DNA from: Elusimicrobiales bacterium
GTDB taxonomy: Bacteria > Elusimicrobiota > Elusimicrobia > Elusimicrobiales > UBA9959
NCBI GenBank assembly: GCA_023701245.1
Contig: JAMPXK010000018.1
Coordinates: 1-41,738, forward strand
DNA length: 41,738 nucleotides
Direction: 5' to 3'
Shown: positions 8,686-16,040 of the stretch, piece by piece
Numbering within the stretch: position 1 is the stretch's first letter
How the letters are laid out: each line of letters begins with the position of its first letter
The notes under the pieces: model-generated
Database searches by the model: none
What the model was told of the DNA's origin: nothing
Seen by the model: only the letters and a program-made list of their open reading frames with translations
Program-made: the position numbers and the translations under genes

Positions 8686-10530
8686 TTAGTCTTCCATTAT
8701 CCGCGGGGTCACGAAGATAAGAAGTTCCATCCGGGTGCGGGACATGGACTTCTTCTTGAAGAGGTAGCCGAGCAGCGGGATATCGCCGAGTATCGGCACC
8801 TTGAAGACGGCCTCGCTCTGCGTGTCGGAAATAAGGCCGCCGATAACTATGGTCTCCCCGTTCTTCACTATCACGTTGGTGTCGGCCGACCGGGTGTCTA
8901 TGCCGGGGGCGCCGCCGGCCACCGGGGTGATGGTGGCGCTGGGCTGGCTGATGGACGGGTTGATCTTCATGGAGATGCGCCCGTCGGAGTTTATGGTAGG
9001 CGTCACCTTGAGCACTATACCGGTGGTCAGGTACGTGACCCGGGTGGTGGAGATCGGGGGCGTGGCCGCCGTGACCTCGGTGGTGGTATAGGGGATCTGG
9101 GTGGTGATGTTGATGTTGGCTTCTTTATTGTTGAGCGTGGCCACCTTGGGATCGCTCAGCACCTTGGCCTTGCCTTTCTTGGCGGCCGCGGTGATGACCG
9201 CGTCGAACATGTAATTGGAAGCCACCTTGCCCAGGCGGAAGGCGCCGTACACCACGTTGGCGGGCAGGGTAACGCCCGTGCCGCCCTGGCTGCCGCCCAG
9301 CGCCTTGTTCATGACCATCTTGCCGCCCAGCGCTTCGGTGGGCGCGTTCACCACGTCCTGCGAACCCACGTAGTTGCCGTTCTTGTCGTTGCCGTAGCCG
9401 GACCAGCTTATGCCGTAGTCCATGGAATTATCCAGCGTGACCTCCACCAGCTTGGCCTCTATGAGCACCTGCTTGGGCACGCGGTCCAGGCTGCGGATAA
9501 GGCGTGCGGTGGCGTCCAGGCCCACAGGCGTGTCGGTGACCACCAGGGCGTTATTGTTCTCGTCGGAATTGCAGCTGGCCTTGGTGCGGCCTTCGGCCGC
9601 GGCCACCGCGTCCACCTGGCCCTTCACCTCGGAGGCGCGGGCGTAGCTCAGGAAGAACACGCGGGTCTGCGGCATGGCCTTCTTCTGCTCCGCCGTAAAC
9701 GTGGCGGGCGCGGCTATGCGCAGGATATTGTCGCCGGCCTGCTGGGCCGCCAGACCCTTCACGTTGAGGATGGTCCGGAAGGCCTCTTCGAAGGGCACCT
9801 TGCTGAGGCTGATGGTAAGGGTGCCGCTCACGTCGTCGCCGTAAATGATGTTGATGTTGGCCTTGGCCGCCATCATATCCAGCACTTCGCGCACGTCGGC
9901 TTCGCTGTAGTCCAGCGTTATGGGCTCGCGGGAAAGGTTGTCCAGGATATTGCGGGAGGAGGACACGGGGAAATTCTTGCGGGCGGCCGGCACGGGCGCG
10001 GTCTCGCGGCCCAGGTCGGAAGGCTTTATGGGGGCGGCCTCCAGCGTCATGGTGACGGGGCCGGCGGCGGTTTTAGCGTCGGGCGTTATCACGGTCACCG
10101 CGGCGGGCTCGGCCGGGGTGTCCTTCAGGACGGGCGCGGGCGCAGGGACCGGCCTGGCCCCCAGCATCACTATCAGCTCGCTGCCGCGGCGGGTGATCTC
10201 GTAGGCGGTCTTCTGGGAGAGGTCCATGACCACCCGGGAAATGCTGACGGGGCTGGTCTTGTATTGGCCGGTGCGCACCTTGCGCAGGGCGGCGCCGTTG
10301 ACGGGGATCTCCTGCAGGGTCTGCATCCTGGCGTCCATCAGTTCCAGCACCAGTTTGGGCGGCTGCGCCATGGTGAACGCCTTGTACTGCACGGGGCGGT
10401 CGGTGGCGATGTACACGCTGTCAGCGGAGACGCGGACCGACTTTACCGTGGCGGCCTCTACGGCGTAAGCCACCGGGACGTTCTGGGCGAAAAAGACCGC
10501 GGCCACGGCCAGGGTTATCAATTTTTTCAT
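8686..10530 (-). CDS. pilQ: Type IV pilus secretin PilQ
   Basis: 614 residues. The secretin forms the outer-membrane pore through which the pilus (or pseudopilus) exits. Domains in order: signal peptide ending AYA (to ~23), AMIN domain (~28-125, peptidoglycan-binding type), proline-rich linker, STN/N0 domain (~206-275, ITLDYSEADVREVLDMMAAKANINIIYG), N1 domain (~287-350, VFFLSYARASEVKGQVDAV ... NNNALVVTDTP) and the secretin core to the end. The core carries the hallmark VPILGDIPLLGYLF and ends with the typical ELLIFVTPRI. I chose the ATG at 10530 (MKKLITLA) over one five codons upstream because GAGG sits five bases before it; the upstream ATG would be too close to its AAGGA. It is the last gene of pilMNOPQ, followed by an intrinsic terminator. 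Confidence 0.96.
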   Translation of the reverse strand: MKKLITLAVAAVFFAQNVPVAYAVEAATVKSVRVSADSVYIATDRPVQYKAFTMAQPPKLVLELMDARMQTLQEIPVNGAALRKVRTGQYKTSPVSISRVVMDLSQKTAYEITRRGSELIVMLGARPVPAPAPVLKDTPAEPAAVTVITPDAKTAAGPVTMTLEAAPIKPSDLGRETAPVPAARKNFPVSSSRNILDNLSREPITLDYSEADVREVLDMMAAKANINIIYGDDVSGTLTISLSKVPFEEAFRTILNVKGLAAQQAGDNILRIAAPATFTAEQKKAMPQTRVFFLSYARASEVKGQVDAVAAAEGRTKASCNSDENNNALVVTDTPVGLDATARLIRSLDRVPKQVLIEAKLVEVTLDNSMDYGISWSGYGNDKNGNYVGSQDVVNAPTEALGGKMVMNKALGGSQGGTGVTLPANVVYGAFRLGKVASNYMFDAVITAAAKKGKAKVLSDPKVATLNNKEANINITTQIPYTTTEVTAATPPISTTRVTYLTTGIVLKVTPTINSDGRISMKINPSISQPSATITPVAGGAPGIDTRSADTNVIVKNGETIVIGGLISDTQSEAVFKVPILGDIPLLGYLFKKKSMSRTRMELLIFVTPRIMED

Positions 10531-10535
10531 TTTTA

Positions 10536-10539
10536 CCTC
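10536..10539 (-). promoter_or_regulatory. Shine-Dalgarno that decides the pilQ start
   Basis: GAGG on the minus strand, five bases before the ATG at 10530. It gives a normal spacing for MKKLITLA and supports that start over the ATG at 10545, which overlaps the pilP stop. Confidence 0.75.
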
Positions 10540-10541
10540 GT

Positions 10542-10985
10542 TCATTCCTTCTCGCGCAGGTTGAGTTGGTGAACTTTTTTATCCTCGGTCATAAGTATGA
10601 CCTGTTTGCCTTTCACTACGCCGGACACGCCCGGCACGGACTTCTTTTTGGAATCCAGCAGGCGGCCGGCTTTCAGGGTGTAGAGCAGGCCGGTGGCCTG
10701 GTCGCGCAGCAGCGCCTGGCGGCCCCGGGAATCTTCCAGCACGCCGGTAAGCACCAGCCCGTAAACCGAAAAAGTGCCTTTCACCACGGCGTGGGCCGCG
10801 GCGTCGCCGTTGGCGAGTTTGCCTACGCCTTTCTGGTCGCCGAACACGGTGGCCGGCAGCAGCGGGTCGCGGGTGTTGACCGGCCGGTACAGCTCTTCCA
10901 CGGTGGCCGCCGGGGTGGAGACCGCCACCTGGGCGGAGGCGCCCGCGGCGCAGGACATCAATAAAGCGGTGAGCAGGAGTTCCAT
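10542..10985 (-). CDS. pilP: Type IV pilus assembly protein PilP-like
   Basis: 147 residues. It begins with a short hydrophobic signal (MELLLTALLMSCAAGASA) that contains a Cys but not a clear lipobox, so it is either a lipoprotein or a soluble periplasmic protein. Near the N terminus is RPVNTRDPLLPATVF, the flexible segment typical of PilP upstream of its beta-domain. The C-terminal half (FSVYGLVLTGVLEDSRGRQALLRD ... VKGKQVILMTEDKKVHQLNL) is the small beta-sandwich that contacts the N0 domain of PilQ. It lies between pilO (6-bp gap) and pilQ in the canonical order, and its stop overlaps the alternative pilQ ATG. Position and pattern make the call firm, though PilP sequences diverge strongly. 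Confidence 0.85.
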   Translation of the reverse strand: MELLLTALLMSCAAGASAQVAVSTPAATVEELYRPVNTRDPLLPATVFGDQKGVGKLANGDAAAHAVVKGTFSVYGLVLTGVLEDSRGRQALLRDQATGLLYTLKAGRLLDSKKKSVPGVSGVVKGKQVILMTEDKKVHQLNLREKE

Positions 10986-10991
10986 AGGTTA

Positions 10992-11543
10992 TCAGCCGTT
11001 ATACTGGTACGCCACCAGGATGAACTGCGCGTTTACGGATTTTTCTGACCCGGCCGCGGCGGACATGGTGAGGTTCTCCGACGTCAGGATGCGTTCCTCC
11101 AGGCCCAGCGCCGTCAGGAAGCGGCCCACGTCGTGGTAGTCGCCCCGCAGGTTTATGATGTAGGAGACCCGGGTGAAATATTCCACGGGCGCGCTGCCGG
11201 AAGGGGTGATGCTCTGCACGTCCACCTTGTGGCGCTTGCTGAGCGCGGTGATGGTGCGCAGCAGGTCGGGCAGCTTGCGCTCGCGCGGCAGCTTCTTCTG
11301 GGCGGCCTCTTTTTCCTCGCGCAGGCTGGCCAGCTTCACTTCCAGGTTCTTGTACTTGGCCTTCTGCATCTTGGCCTTGTTGATATCGGCTTCTATGGAG
11401 GCGACCTTCTTGGTGTTCTCCTCTATGGTCCTGGCCGTGGGCAGCCAGAAATAGACCAGGTAGCCGTAAATGAACAGCCCGCCGAAAAGTACGCCCGCGG
11501 CGATCTGCCCCAGCTGCTCTTTTGTCAATTGTATCTTGTTCAT
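10992..11543 (-). CDS. pilO: Type IV pilus inner-membrane protein PilO
   Basis: 183 residues: a short cytoplasmic N terminus, one transmembrane helix (about 14-34, IAAGVLFGGLFIYGYLVYFW), a long coiled coil (about 40-85, rich in Lys/Glu) and a C-terminal ferredoxin-like fold with YIINLRGDYHDVGRFLTALGLEERI, the most recognisable PilO segment. PilO pairs with PilN and links the cytoplasmic PilM ring to PilP/PilQ. The gene follows pilN by 4 bp and precedes pilP by 6 bp. Confidence 0.92.
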   Translation of the reverse strand: MNKIQLTKEQLGQIAAGVLFGGLFIYGYLVYFWLPTARTIEENTKKVASIEADINKAKMQKAKYKNLEVKLASLREEKEAAQKKLPRERKLPDLLRTITALSKRHKVDVQSITPSGSAPVEYFTRVSYIINLRGDYHDVGRFLTALGLEERILTSENLTMSAAAGSEKSVNAQFILVAYQYNG

Positions 11544-11547
11544 GCTT

Positions 11548-12099
11548 TTACCTGGGGGTGTACTTCATGGTAAGCGTATTGGAGAACCGCTTGCCGTCCT
11601 CGGTTTCCGTCACCGAGATGCCGCCCACGCCCACCTCGGAGTACGGCCCCGAGGTCTCGAGGGAATTTATCCAGTAGGCCAGGTCGTAGGCGGAATTGGA
11701 GTTCACCGTCAGGTCCACTTTTATCACGGGGCCGGTGAGGGTGGTGCTGATGCCGTTGAACCAGATGGTGGAGGGCAGGTCGCTCACCAGGTCCTGCAGG
11801 AAGTGCGTGTAGGTGAAGCGCCCCCTGTTGATGCGGTTGATGGAATCCAGGTAGCGCTGCACCTCGGCGATCTGGGCCTCTATGGCCTTCACCTGGTCCA
11901 CGTCCTTCTGCAGGACGGCCAGCTCCGCCTGGAGCCGGGTCAGGTTGGATTCTATGGCCTTGGCGCGGGCTATATGCCACGTGGAGACCAGCAGCACGGT
12001 GGCCACCACTATCACGCCGGCCAGCACGGCCTTGGCTATGACGGCCTTGCGGTTGATCCGTTCTATGTACTCCGGCGGAATGAGGTTTATCCTGATCAT
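11548..12099 (-). CDS. pilN: Type IV pilus inner-membrane protein PilN
   Basis: 183 residues. It starts MIRINLIPPEY, the conserved N-terminal PilN motif (INLLP-like) that docks in the cleft of PilM. A transmembrane helix spans about 21-43 (VIAKAVLAGVIVVATVLLVSTW), followed by a coiled coil (47-85) and a small alpha/beta periplasmic domain. ATG overlaps the pilM stop (12096-12099), so translation is coupled, fitting the fixed PilM:PilN stoichiometry known for the complex. Confidence 0.94.
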   Translation of the reverse strand: MIRINLIPPEYIERINRKAVIAKAVLAGVIVVATVLLVSTWHIARAKAIESNLTRLQAELAVLQKDVDQVKAIEAQIAEVQRYLDSINRINRGRFTYTHFLQDLVSDLPSTIWFNGISTTLTGPVIKVDLTVNSNSAYDLAYWINSLETSGPYSEVGVGGISVTETEDGKRFSNTLTMKYTPR

Positions 12100-13205
12100 T
12101 CTTCCCAGTCCTTGAGCTTGCGCAGGGCGAGCCCCGTGGCCACGGCCAGCGCGGGCAGCACGTCCTTGGGCATGTTCTTGGGGGCCTCCGCCAGGAACGC
12201 CAGCGGATTGGCCACTTCCACCGGCACTTTGAATTCGGCGGACAGGAACCTGGAGATATTGCCCAGGTTGGACATGCCGCCGGAGAGGATGATCTTGGAG
12301 ATGGAATGGTCCACGCCCTGGGACAGGTAGAAGTCTATGGAGCGGGAGACCTCGGTGTAGAGGTCCTTGAGCACGCCGGCGGCGGCCCTGGACACGGCTA
12401 TGCCTTCCTTGTCGAAACTTTCTATGGCGGCCGTCTTGTCCTCGTCGGAAACTATCACGCTGTGCTTTTTCTTGGCGGCGTCGGCCGCGGCGGCGTCGGC
12501 CTTAAGGGCCTTGGCGATGGCCTTGTCGAAGGTGGACCCCGCTATGAAGATGTCGCGCACGACGCGGGTTACGCCCTGCGAGACGATGGAGAGGTTGGTG
12601 ACCTTCTGGCCTATGTTGAGCAGCAGCACGGAATTGTTCTCGCCCTTGGGTGCCAGGCGCTCGTAGAGGGTTTCCAGCGCGAAAGAGTCCACGTCGATGA
12701 TGAGCGGCTCCAGGCCGGCGCCGGCGATGATGTCTATCTTGTCCTGCACGGCCTCGCGCTTGGCGGCCACCAGCACGGTGTCCATCTTGGGCTCGCCCTC
12801 TTCGGGGGAGTCGTTGAGGATGAAATAGGTCAGGTTCACGTCCTTGATGTCGAACGGGATGAACGGCTCGGCCTCGACGCTGATGGTGAGGGCCAGTTCT
12901 TTCTTGGAAAGTTTGGGCAGCTTGACGTAGCGGACTATGACGGAGTTGCCGGAAATGGAGGCGGCGGCGTAGCGCAGCTGTATGCCCTTCTTCTTGAGGT
13001 AGCTCTTGATCTCCTGCGAGATGATGGCCTTTTTCTCTTCGGGCGGGGTGTCGGCCTTGATGGCGAGCGGGATGTAGCCCCAGTCCTTGAGCTTAAGGAC
13101 TTTTTTCTCCTCGGTGAGGCAGACCACCTTTACGGCGTAATTACCGATGTCGATGCCTATGACGTCTTTAGGCGGGAACATCATTTTAGCCAGGTTTGAA
13201 AGCAT
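12096..13205 (-). CDS. pilM: Type IV pilus biogenesis ATPase-like protein PilM (actin fold)
   Basis: 369 residues of the FtsA/actin-like PilM family, a cytoplasmic ring that binds PilN. Visible actin-family signatures are the phosphate-1 loop IGIDIGNYAVKVV (about 16-28), VEAEPFIPFDIKDV (PilM-specific), the phosphate-2 region LLLNIGQKVTNLSIV, and the adenosine motif KIILSGGMSNL near residue 310. An Ala/Lys-rich insertion (KADAAAADAAKKKHSV) interrupts the domain around 235-250. It is the first gene of the pil operon, behind the promoter at 13279-13306. Start chosen at ATG 13205 with GGAGGG 13 bases upstream, a rather long spacing; a start seven codons later (MMFPPKD) is possible. No pilus motor ATPase or pilin gene lies nearby. 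Confidence 0.95.
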   Translation of the reverse strand: MLSNLAKMMFPPKDVIGIDIGNYAVKVVCLTEEKKVLKLKDWGYIPLAIKADTPPEEKKAIISQEIKSYLKKKGIQLRYAAASISGNSVIVRYVKLPKLSKKELALTISVEAEPFIPFDIKDVNLTYFILNDSPEEGEPKMDTVLVAAKREAVQDKIDIIAGAGLEPLIIDVDSFALETLYERLAPKGENNSVLLLNIGQKVTNLSIVSQGVTRVVRDIFIAGSTFDKAIAKALKADAAAADAAKKKHSVIVSDEDKTAAIESFDKEGIAVSRAAAGVLKDLYTEVSRSIDFYLSQGVDHSISKIILSGGMSNLGNISRFLSAEFKVPVEVANPLAFLAEAPKNMPKDVLPALAVATGLALRKLKDWEE

Positions 13206-13278
13206 CCGTTTTTAAAAACCCTCCGTACCGAACCGCCCCAATGCGACATTTTTAACGCACATCCGTTAGTATAGAACA

Positions 13279-13306
13279 ATTATATTAAATAATTATTACA
13301 AGTCAA
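13279..13306 (-). promoter_or_regulatory. Near-consensus sigma70 promoter of pilMNOPQ
   Basis: Minus strand: TTGACT (13306-13301), 16-bp AT-rich spacer, TATAAT (13284-13279). The predicted transcription start is near 13272, leaving a leader of about 65 nt before pilM. The patch is markedly AT-rich compared with flanking GC-rich coding DNA. Confidence 0.88.
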
Positions 13307-13352
13307 CAAGTCCTTTTGCGGAGCTGGCGGGCCGGGTTCCCCGGGGGCGGCA

Positions 13353-13368
13353 ATATTTGGTTAAATAT
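13353..13368 (+). promoter_or_regulatory. AT-rich inverted repeat and extended -10 box before the oxidoreductase gene
   Basis: ATATTT-GGTT-AAATAT is a perfect 6-bp inverted repeat. Within it, TGGTTAAAT (13358-13366) reads as an extended -10 (TGnTTAAAT) ending six bases before the ATG at 13373. No Shine-Dalgarno is present, so a leaderless transcript is plausible. The -35 region (TTCCCC at 13337-13342) is weak. Confidence 0.45.
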
Positions 13369-13372
13369 CGGC

Positions 13373-14338
13373 ATGCGAGCGGCCCTTATAGGTTTAGGCG
13401 GACGGATCCAGGCCCTTTACCCCCACGCGTTCAAGGCGGCGGGGCTGGAGCTGGTCTGCGCCTGCGGCTCCCCGGAGCGCGAGCACGCCCCGGAAGCCGG
13501 GCTGCCGCCGGAAACCAAAGTTTTCCCCTACTCGGGCGCCCTTTTTTCGCAGGCGGAAAAGCTGGACCTGGCCGTGGTCTGCTGCGCGCCGCACGCGCGC
13601 GTAAAAGAGATCCTGCATTGCCTGGAGAACCGGGTGCACGTGCTGTGCGAGGCGCCGCTCTGCGCTTCCAGCTCCGAATTCGAGACCCTGCGGGCGGCGG
13701 CCGCCGAGCGCGACCTGCGCCTGGGCGTGCTGCAGCCGTGGGAAAAGACCGCGGCCTGGACCACGCTGGAGAAGGCGCTGGACGGGGCCCTGCTGGGGCC
13801 GCTGTTGTGGGCGCAGGCGCAGCTGCTGCGCGAGGGCCCCGCGCCCGACGGCGGCGTAACGGCGGCCGACGGGTGCCAGGCTTTCGCCATGCTGCTGGCC
13901 GCGGTACGGCTGGCGCCGGAGGCGCTCTGCGCGCGGCTGACGCCGACGGCGCAGAAAGACGCCCCCTGGGCGGACGCCGCGGCCAGTTTCCTGGTGCATT
14001 TTTCCGGCTGCGACGGCGCCGTCCACCTGGCCGCCGGCGCCCACGCCGGGCGCGCGCGCCTGAGCGCGGCCGGCGCCAAAGGCCGCCTGGACCTGGACGG
14101 CGACACCCTGCGCCTGGACGTGGCCGGCCTGCCGCCCGAAGTGGTAAAGCTGCGCGACAGCCTTTGCGGCGCGCAGACCCGCCCCGAACTGCTGGCGGCC
14201 GAAATGCTGGATTTTGTCAGGGAAATAAAACAGGAACTACCCGCCGGCTCGTCGCTGCGCAACGCCCGCCATTGCGTCAAACTCCTCAAGAACGCCCACT
14301 ACTCCGCCTCCCTCCGCTCCTCCACCGTCCCGCTATAG
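13373..14338 (+). CDS. Gfo/Idh/MocA family NAD(P)-dependent oxidoreductase
   Basis: 321 residues. The N terminus MRAALIGLGGRIQALYPHAF is a Rossmann nucleotide-binding fold (GxGxRx4-P variant). It is followed by VCACGSPEREHA, the strand that normally contacts the ribose, and by LDLAVVCCAPHARVKEILHCLENRVHVLCEAPLCAS. In this family the last segment carries the E-K/P motif; here it reads CEAPL, lacking the usual catalytic Lys (EKP becomes EAP). The C-terminal half is the beta-sheet substrate domain. Such enzymes act on sugars, inositols or amino sugars, but the missing Lys makes catalysis uncertain. The frame is open 19 codons further upstream, but that start would make a GC-rich unrelated N terminus, so ATG 13373 is preferred. 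It is divergent from pilM. Confidence 0.8.
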   Translation: MRAALIGLGGRIQALYPHAFKAAGLELVCACGSPEREHAPEAGLPPETKVFPYSGALFSQAEKLDLAVVCCAPHARVKEILHCLENRVHVLCEAPLCASSSEFETLRAAAAERDLRLGVLQPWEKTAAWTTLEKALDGALLGPLLWAQAQLLREGPAPDGGVTAADGCQAFAMLLAAVRLAPEALCARLTPTAQKDAPWADAAASFLVHFSGCDGAVHLAAGAHAGRARLSAAGAKGRLDLDGDTLRLDVAGLPPEVVKLRDSLCGAQTRPELLAAEMLDFVREIKQELPAGSSLRNARHCVKLLKNAHYSASLRSSTVPL

Positions 14339-14358
14339 TTTATCTCCTGGCGTTCGGC

Positions 14359-14487
14359 CAGGCACGAGGGGAAGGGTCGTCAAAAACAGGGTCTCGCACA
14401 CCGTGCTCGCCCTTCCCTGTCTCGGCCCTCGCGCTATGCAAGCTCGGGCCTCCGACAGGGTTTTGCCTACCCTTCCCCTCGTGCCTG
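14359..14487. repeat. 129-bp palindromic element with 19-bp terminal inverted repeats
   Basis: Arms CAGGCACGAGGGGAAGGGT (14359-14377) and its perfect complement (14469-14487) enclose about 91 bp. The stem continues after a three-base mismatch with CAAAA/TTTTG. Inside are two smaller hairpins: ACAGGG/CCCTGT (14386-14391 with 14415-14420) and GGCCC/GGGCC (14424-14428 with 14446-14450). An internal CCCTTCCC (14410-14417) can also pair with GGGAAGGG of the left arm (14369-14376), giving a competing fold. No open reading frame and no clear target-site duplication were seen. It fills the gap between two convergent genes, so it may be a non-autonomous mobile element (MITE/REP-like) or a structured terminator. 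Confidence 0.8.
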
Positions 14488-14497
14488 TCCGCAAGAA

Positions 14498-14980
14498 TCA
14501 GGGTTTGGGAGGGTTAATGATGGCAAGAAGCCATCGGCTGAGAGGTTCGCTGGCGGCGTAGATCAGCAGCCCCGCGCGCACCAGGAAGAACAGCGTAAAG
14601 CCCAGGAAGAAAGACTGGTACACCCACTCGTAACTTTCGATAAACGGGAAGATCGCCGCCTGGAAAGCGTGGTAGGAGAACACCAGCGCCGCAATGATCA
14701 CGCCATTGCCGAAGATCTCCCCCGCCTTCGGCACAAAATCCATAAGCCCCGCCACCGCCGGCCCCGCCTCGCGCCCGAAATTAACGAAAGCCGCCACCGC
14801 CAGCGCAGAGACCACCGCGTTGATAAAGACCGCCACCGGCAGCTTCAGACTAAAGAACGGCAGGTCCTGCGCGAAAGGCAGCTGCTCCACGAACCACCCC
14901 ATGGAGAACAGCGTGAACAGCACCACCAGCGTCTTAACGGCCTTCACCAGCAGCGTCCTGAAAAGTTCTTTTTTGTCCAT
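14498..14980 (-). CDS. Small integral membrane protein of unknown function
   Basis: 160 residues with four likely transmembrane helices (about 12-30, 46-70, 90-112 and 122-145). The N terminus MDKKELFRTLLVKAVK is positively charged, consistent with a cytoplasmic N terminus. Conserved-looking features are few: FVNFGREAGPAVAGLMDFVPKAGEIFGNG between helices 2 and 3, and a Pro-rich end. I do not recognise a family. The ATG has no Shine-Dalgarno, but a -10-like box (TAGATT) ends six bases before it. It stands alone, convergent with the oxidoreductase and divergent from the 57-residue protein. Confidence 0.75.
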   Translation of the reverse strand: MDKKELFRTLLVKAVKTLVVLFTLFSMGWFVEQLPFAQDLPFFSLKLPVAVFINAVVSALAVAAFVNFGREAGPAVAGLMDFVPKAGEIFGNGVIIAALVFSYHAFQAAIFPFIESYEWVYQSFFLGFTLFFLVRAGLLIYAASEPLSRWLLAIINPPKP

Positions 14981-14986
14981 ACCCGA

Positions 14987-15016
14987 AATCTACAAAATAA
15001 CCCCCGCCAGCCGCAA
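14987..15016 (-). promoter_or_regulatory. Candidate promoter giving a leaderless transcript (membrane protein)
   Basis: Minus strand TTGCGG (15016-15011), 18-bp spacer, TAGATT (14992-14987), then six bases to the ATG at 14980. Transcription would begin at or next to the start codon. Confidence 0.45.
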
Positions 15017-15028
15017 CCGCCCCCCCGG

Positions 15029-15067
15029 TTTCAATATAAATATGAAATAAAATAAATAATATTGAAA
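15029..15067. repeat. AT-rich inverted repeat TTTCAATAT ... ATATTGAAA
   Basis: Perfect 9-bp arms (15029-15037 and 15059-15067) separated by 21 nearly pure A/T bases. The right arm covers the -35 hexamer TTGAAA of the downstream promoter, so it could be an operator, or a curved AT-rich element. Confidence 0.55.
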
Positions 15068-15091
15068 TATATAGAGGTTTTGTGCTAGGAT
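15062..15091 (+). promoter_or_regulatory. Candidate extended -10 promoter for the 57-residue protein and ubiE/menG
   Basis: TTGAAA (15062-15067), 18-bp spacer, then TGCTAGGAT, an extended -10 with hexamer TAGGAT at 15086-15091. The predicted start near 15098 leaves a leader of about 32 nt that carries GGAGG. Confidence 0.6.
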
Positions 15092-15129
15092 TAGGGCTTA
15101 AGCGCTATTATGCGCGGAGGTAGCCAATT

Positions 15130-15303
15130 ATGATCGTAGAAAGAACCGAATACAAAGGCCAGCCCGTCCTTATCCTCAAGAGGAACGAGAACGACAAGTA
15201 CCCGTTCTCCTTCGGCCTCTCCAAAGCCCGCCTCATCATCGAGGGCTTCGAAGAGATCAAGAAGTTCGTGGCCGAAAACGACAACAAAGAAGAGAAGAAA
15301 TAG
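15130..15303 (+). CDS. Conserved-looking 57-residue protein of unknown function
   Basis: ATG at 15130, stop TAG at 15301-15303. GGAGG lies nine bases before the ATG (15116-15120), and a promoter candidate precedes it, so this short frame is well supported. The protein begins MIVERTEYKGQPVLILKR, then has YPFSFGLSKARLI (a beta-strand then helix pattern) and an acidic/lysine-rich tail ENDNKEEKK. It is soluble, without signal peptide or Cys. The balance of two strands and a helix suggests a tiny nucleic-acid- or protein-binding module, but I recognise no family. The methyltransferase gene starts 28 bp downstream, so the two may be cotranscribed. Confidence 0.8.
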   Translation: MIVERTEYKGQPVLILKRNENDKYPFSFGLSKARLIIEGFEEIKKFVAENDNKEEKK

Positions 15304-15331
15304 TTTTTCAGTTTCTTTTCTCCGCGGATAA

Positions 15332-16036
15332 ATGCCGTCTAAAACAGAACTGGCCATCGCCGGGTTTTACGACGGCATTTACCTTTTTTACGAGCTGGTA
15401 AATTCCCTTCTCACCTTCGGGCTGGACCTGTACTGGCGCGCGCGGGCCGCGCGCCTGGCCGTGCGCGCCGCCCCGGCCGCGCGCCTGGCACTCGACGTCT
15501 GCTGCGGCACCGGGGACTTCTCCCGCGCCCTCCAGAAAGCCTTCGGCCCCGGCCTCGCCGTCACCGGCACGGACCTCAGCGAAGCCATGCTGTCCGTGGC
15601 CCGCGCCAAAACCCCGGGCGCCGCATTCCTGAAAGCCGAAGCCAAAGAACTTCCCTTCCCCGACGGCAGCTTCGACCTGGTCACCATCTCTTTCGCCACG
15701 CGCAACCTGAACATCGACCGCCCGCTGCTGCTGGCCGCCCTGCGCGAATTCCGCCGCGTGCTCAAGCCCGGCGGCGTCTTTCTGCAGGTGGAAACCACCC
15801 AGCCCGCCAACCCCGTCCTGCGCTTTTTGATGCACGCCTACGTGCGCCTTGTAATAGGCCTGCTTAACCTGCTGTCCCCCAAGAGCCGTTCTTCCTACAC
15901 CTTCCTCAAGAACACCATCCTCAACTTCTACCCGGCCGCCGCCTTCGACGGGGTGCTGCTGGAAGCCGGCTTCACCTCCGCCTCCCACACCATCCTCTGC
16001 CCCGGCCCCGTCGCCGTCCACACCGCCGTATTATAA
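15332..16036 (+). CDS. menG: UbiE/MenG-type demethylmenaquinone/ubiquinone methyltransferase
   Basis: 234 residues of the SAM-dependent class I UbiE/COQ5 family, which C-methylates the quinone ring in menaquinone or ubiquinone synthesis. Landmarks in family order: YDGIYLFYELVNSLLTFGLD (the YDxxN...LSxGxD motif), the SAM loop LDVCCGTGDFS, TGTDLSEAML, ELPFPDGSFDLVTISFATRN, RVLKPGGVFLQVE and the C-terminal Y.FLKNTI..FYPA...F...L.EAGF. Length is close to the family norm. Quinone type cannot be decided from this window. No strong Shine-Dalgarno precedes the ATG; translation may be coupled to the small upstream gene. An alternative is a paralogous UbiE-like methyltransferase for other lipids, as the rest of the quinone pathway is not here. 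Confidence 0.86.
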   Translation: MPSKTELAIAGFYDGIYLFYELVNSLLTFGLDLYWRARAARLAVRAAPAARLALDVCCGTGDFSRALQKAFGPGLAVTGTDLSEAMLSVARAKTPGAAFLKAEAKELPFPDGSFDLVTISFATRNLNIDRPLLLAALREFRRVLKPGGVFLQVETTQPANPVLRFLMHAYVRLVIGLLNLLSPKSRSSYTFLKNTILNFYPAAAFDGVLLEAGFTSASHTILCPGPVAVHTAVL

Positions 16037-16040
16037 GGAA

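Noticed and set aside
8215-10572. 785-residue plus-strand open frame opposite the wzy-like and pilQ genes
   Set aside because: Composition typical of an antisense shadow (Gly/His/Arg-rich), and it lies over a clear secretin.
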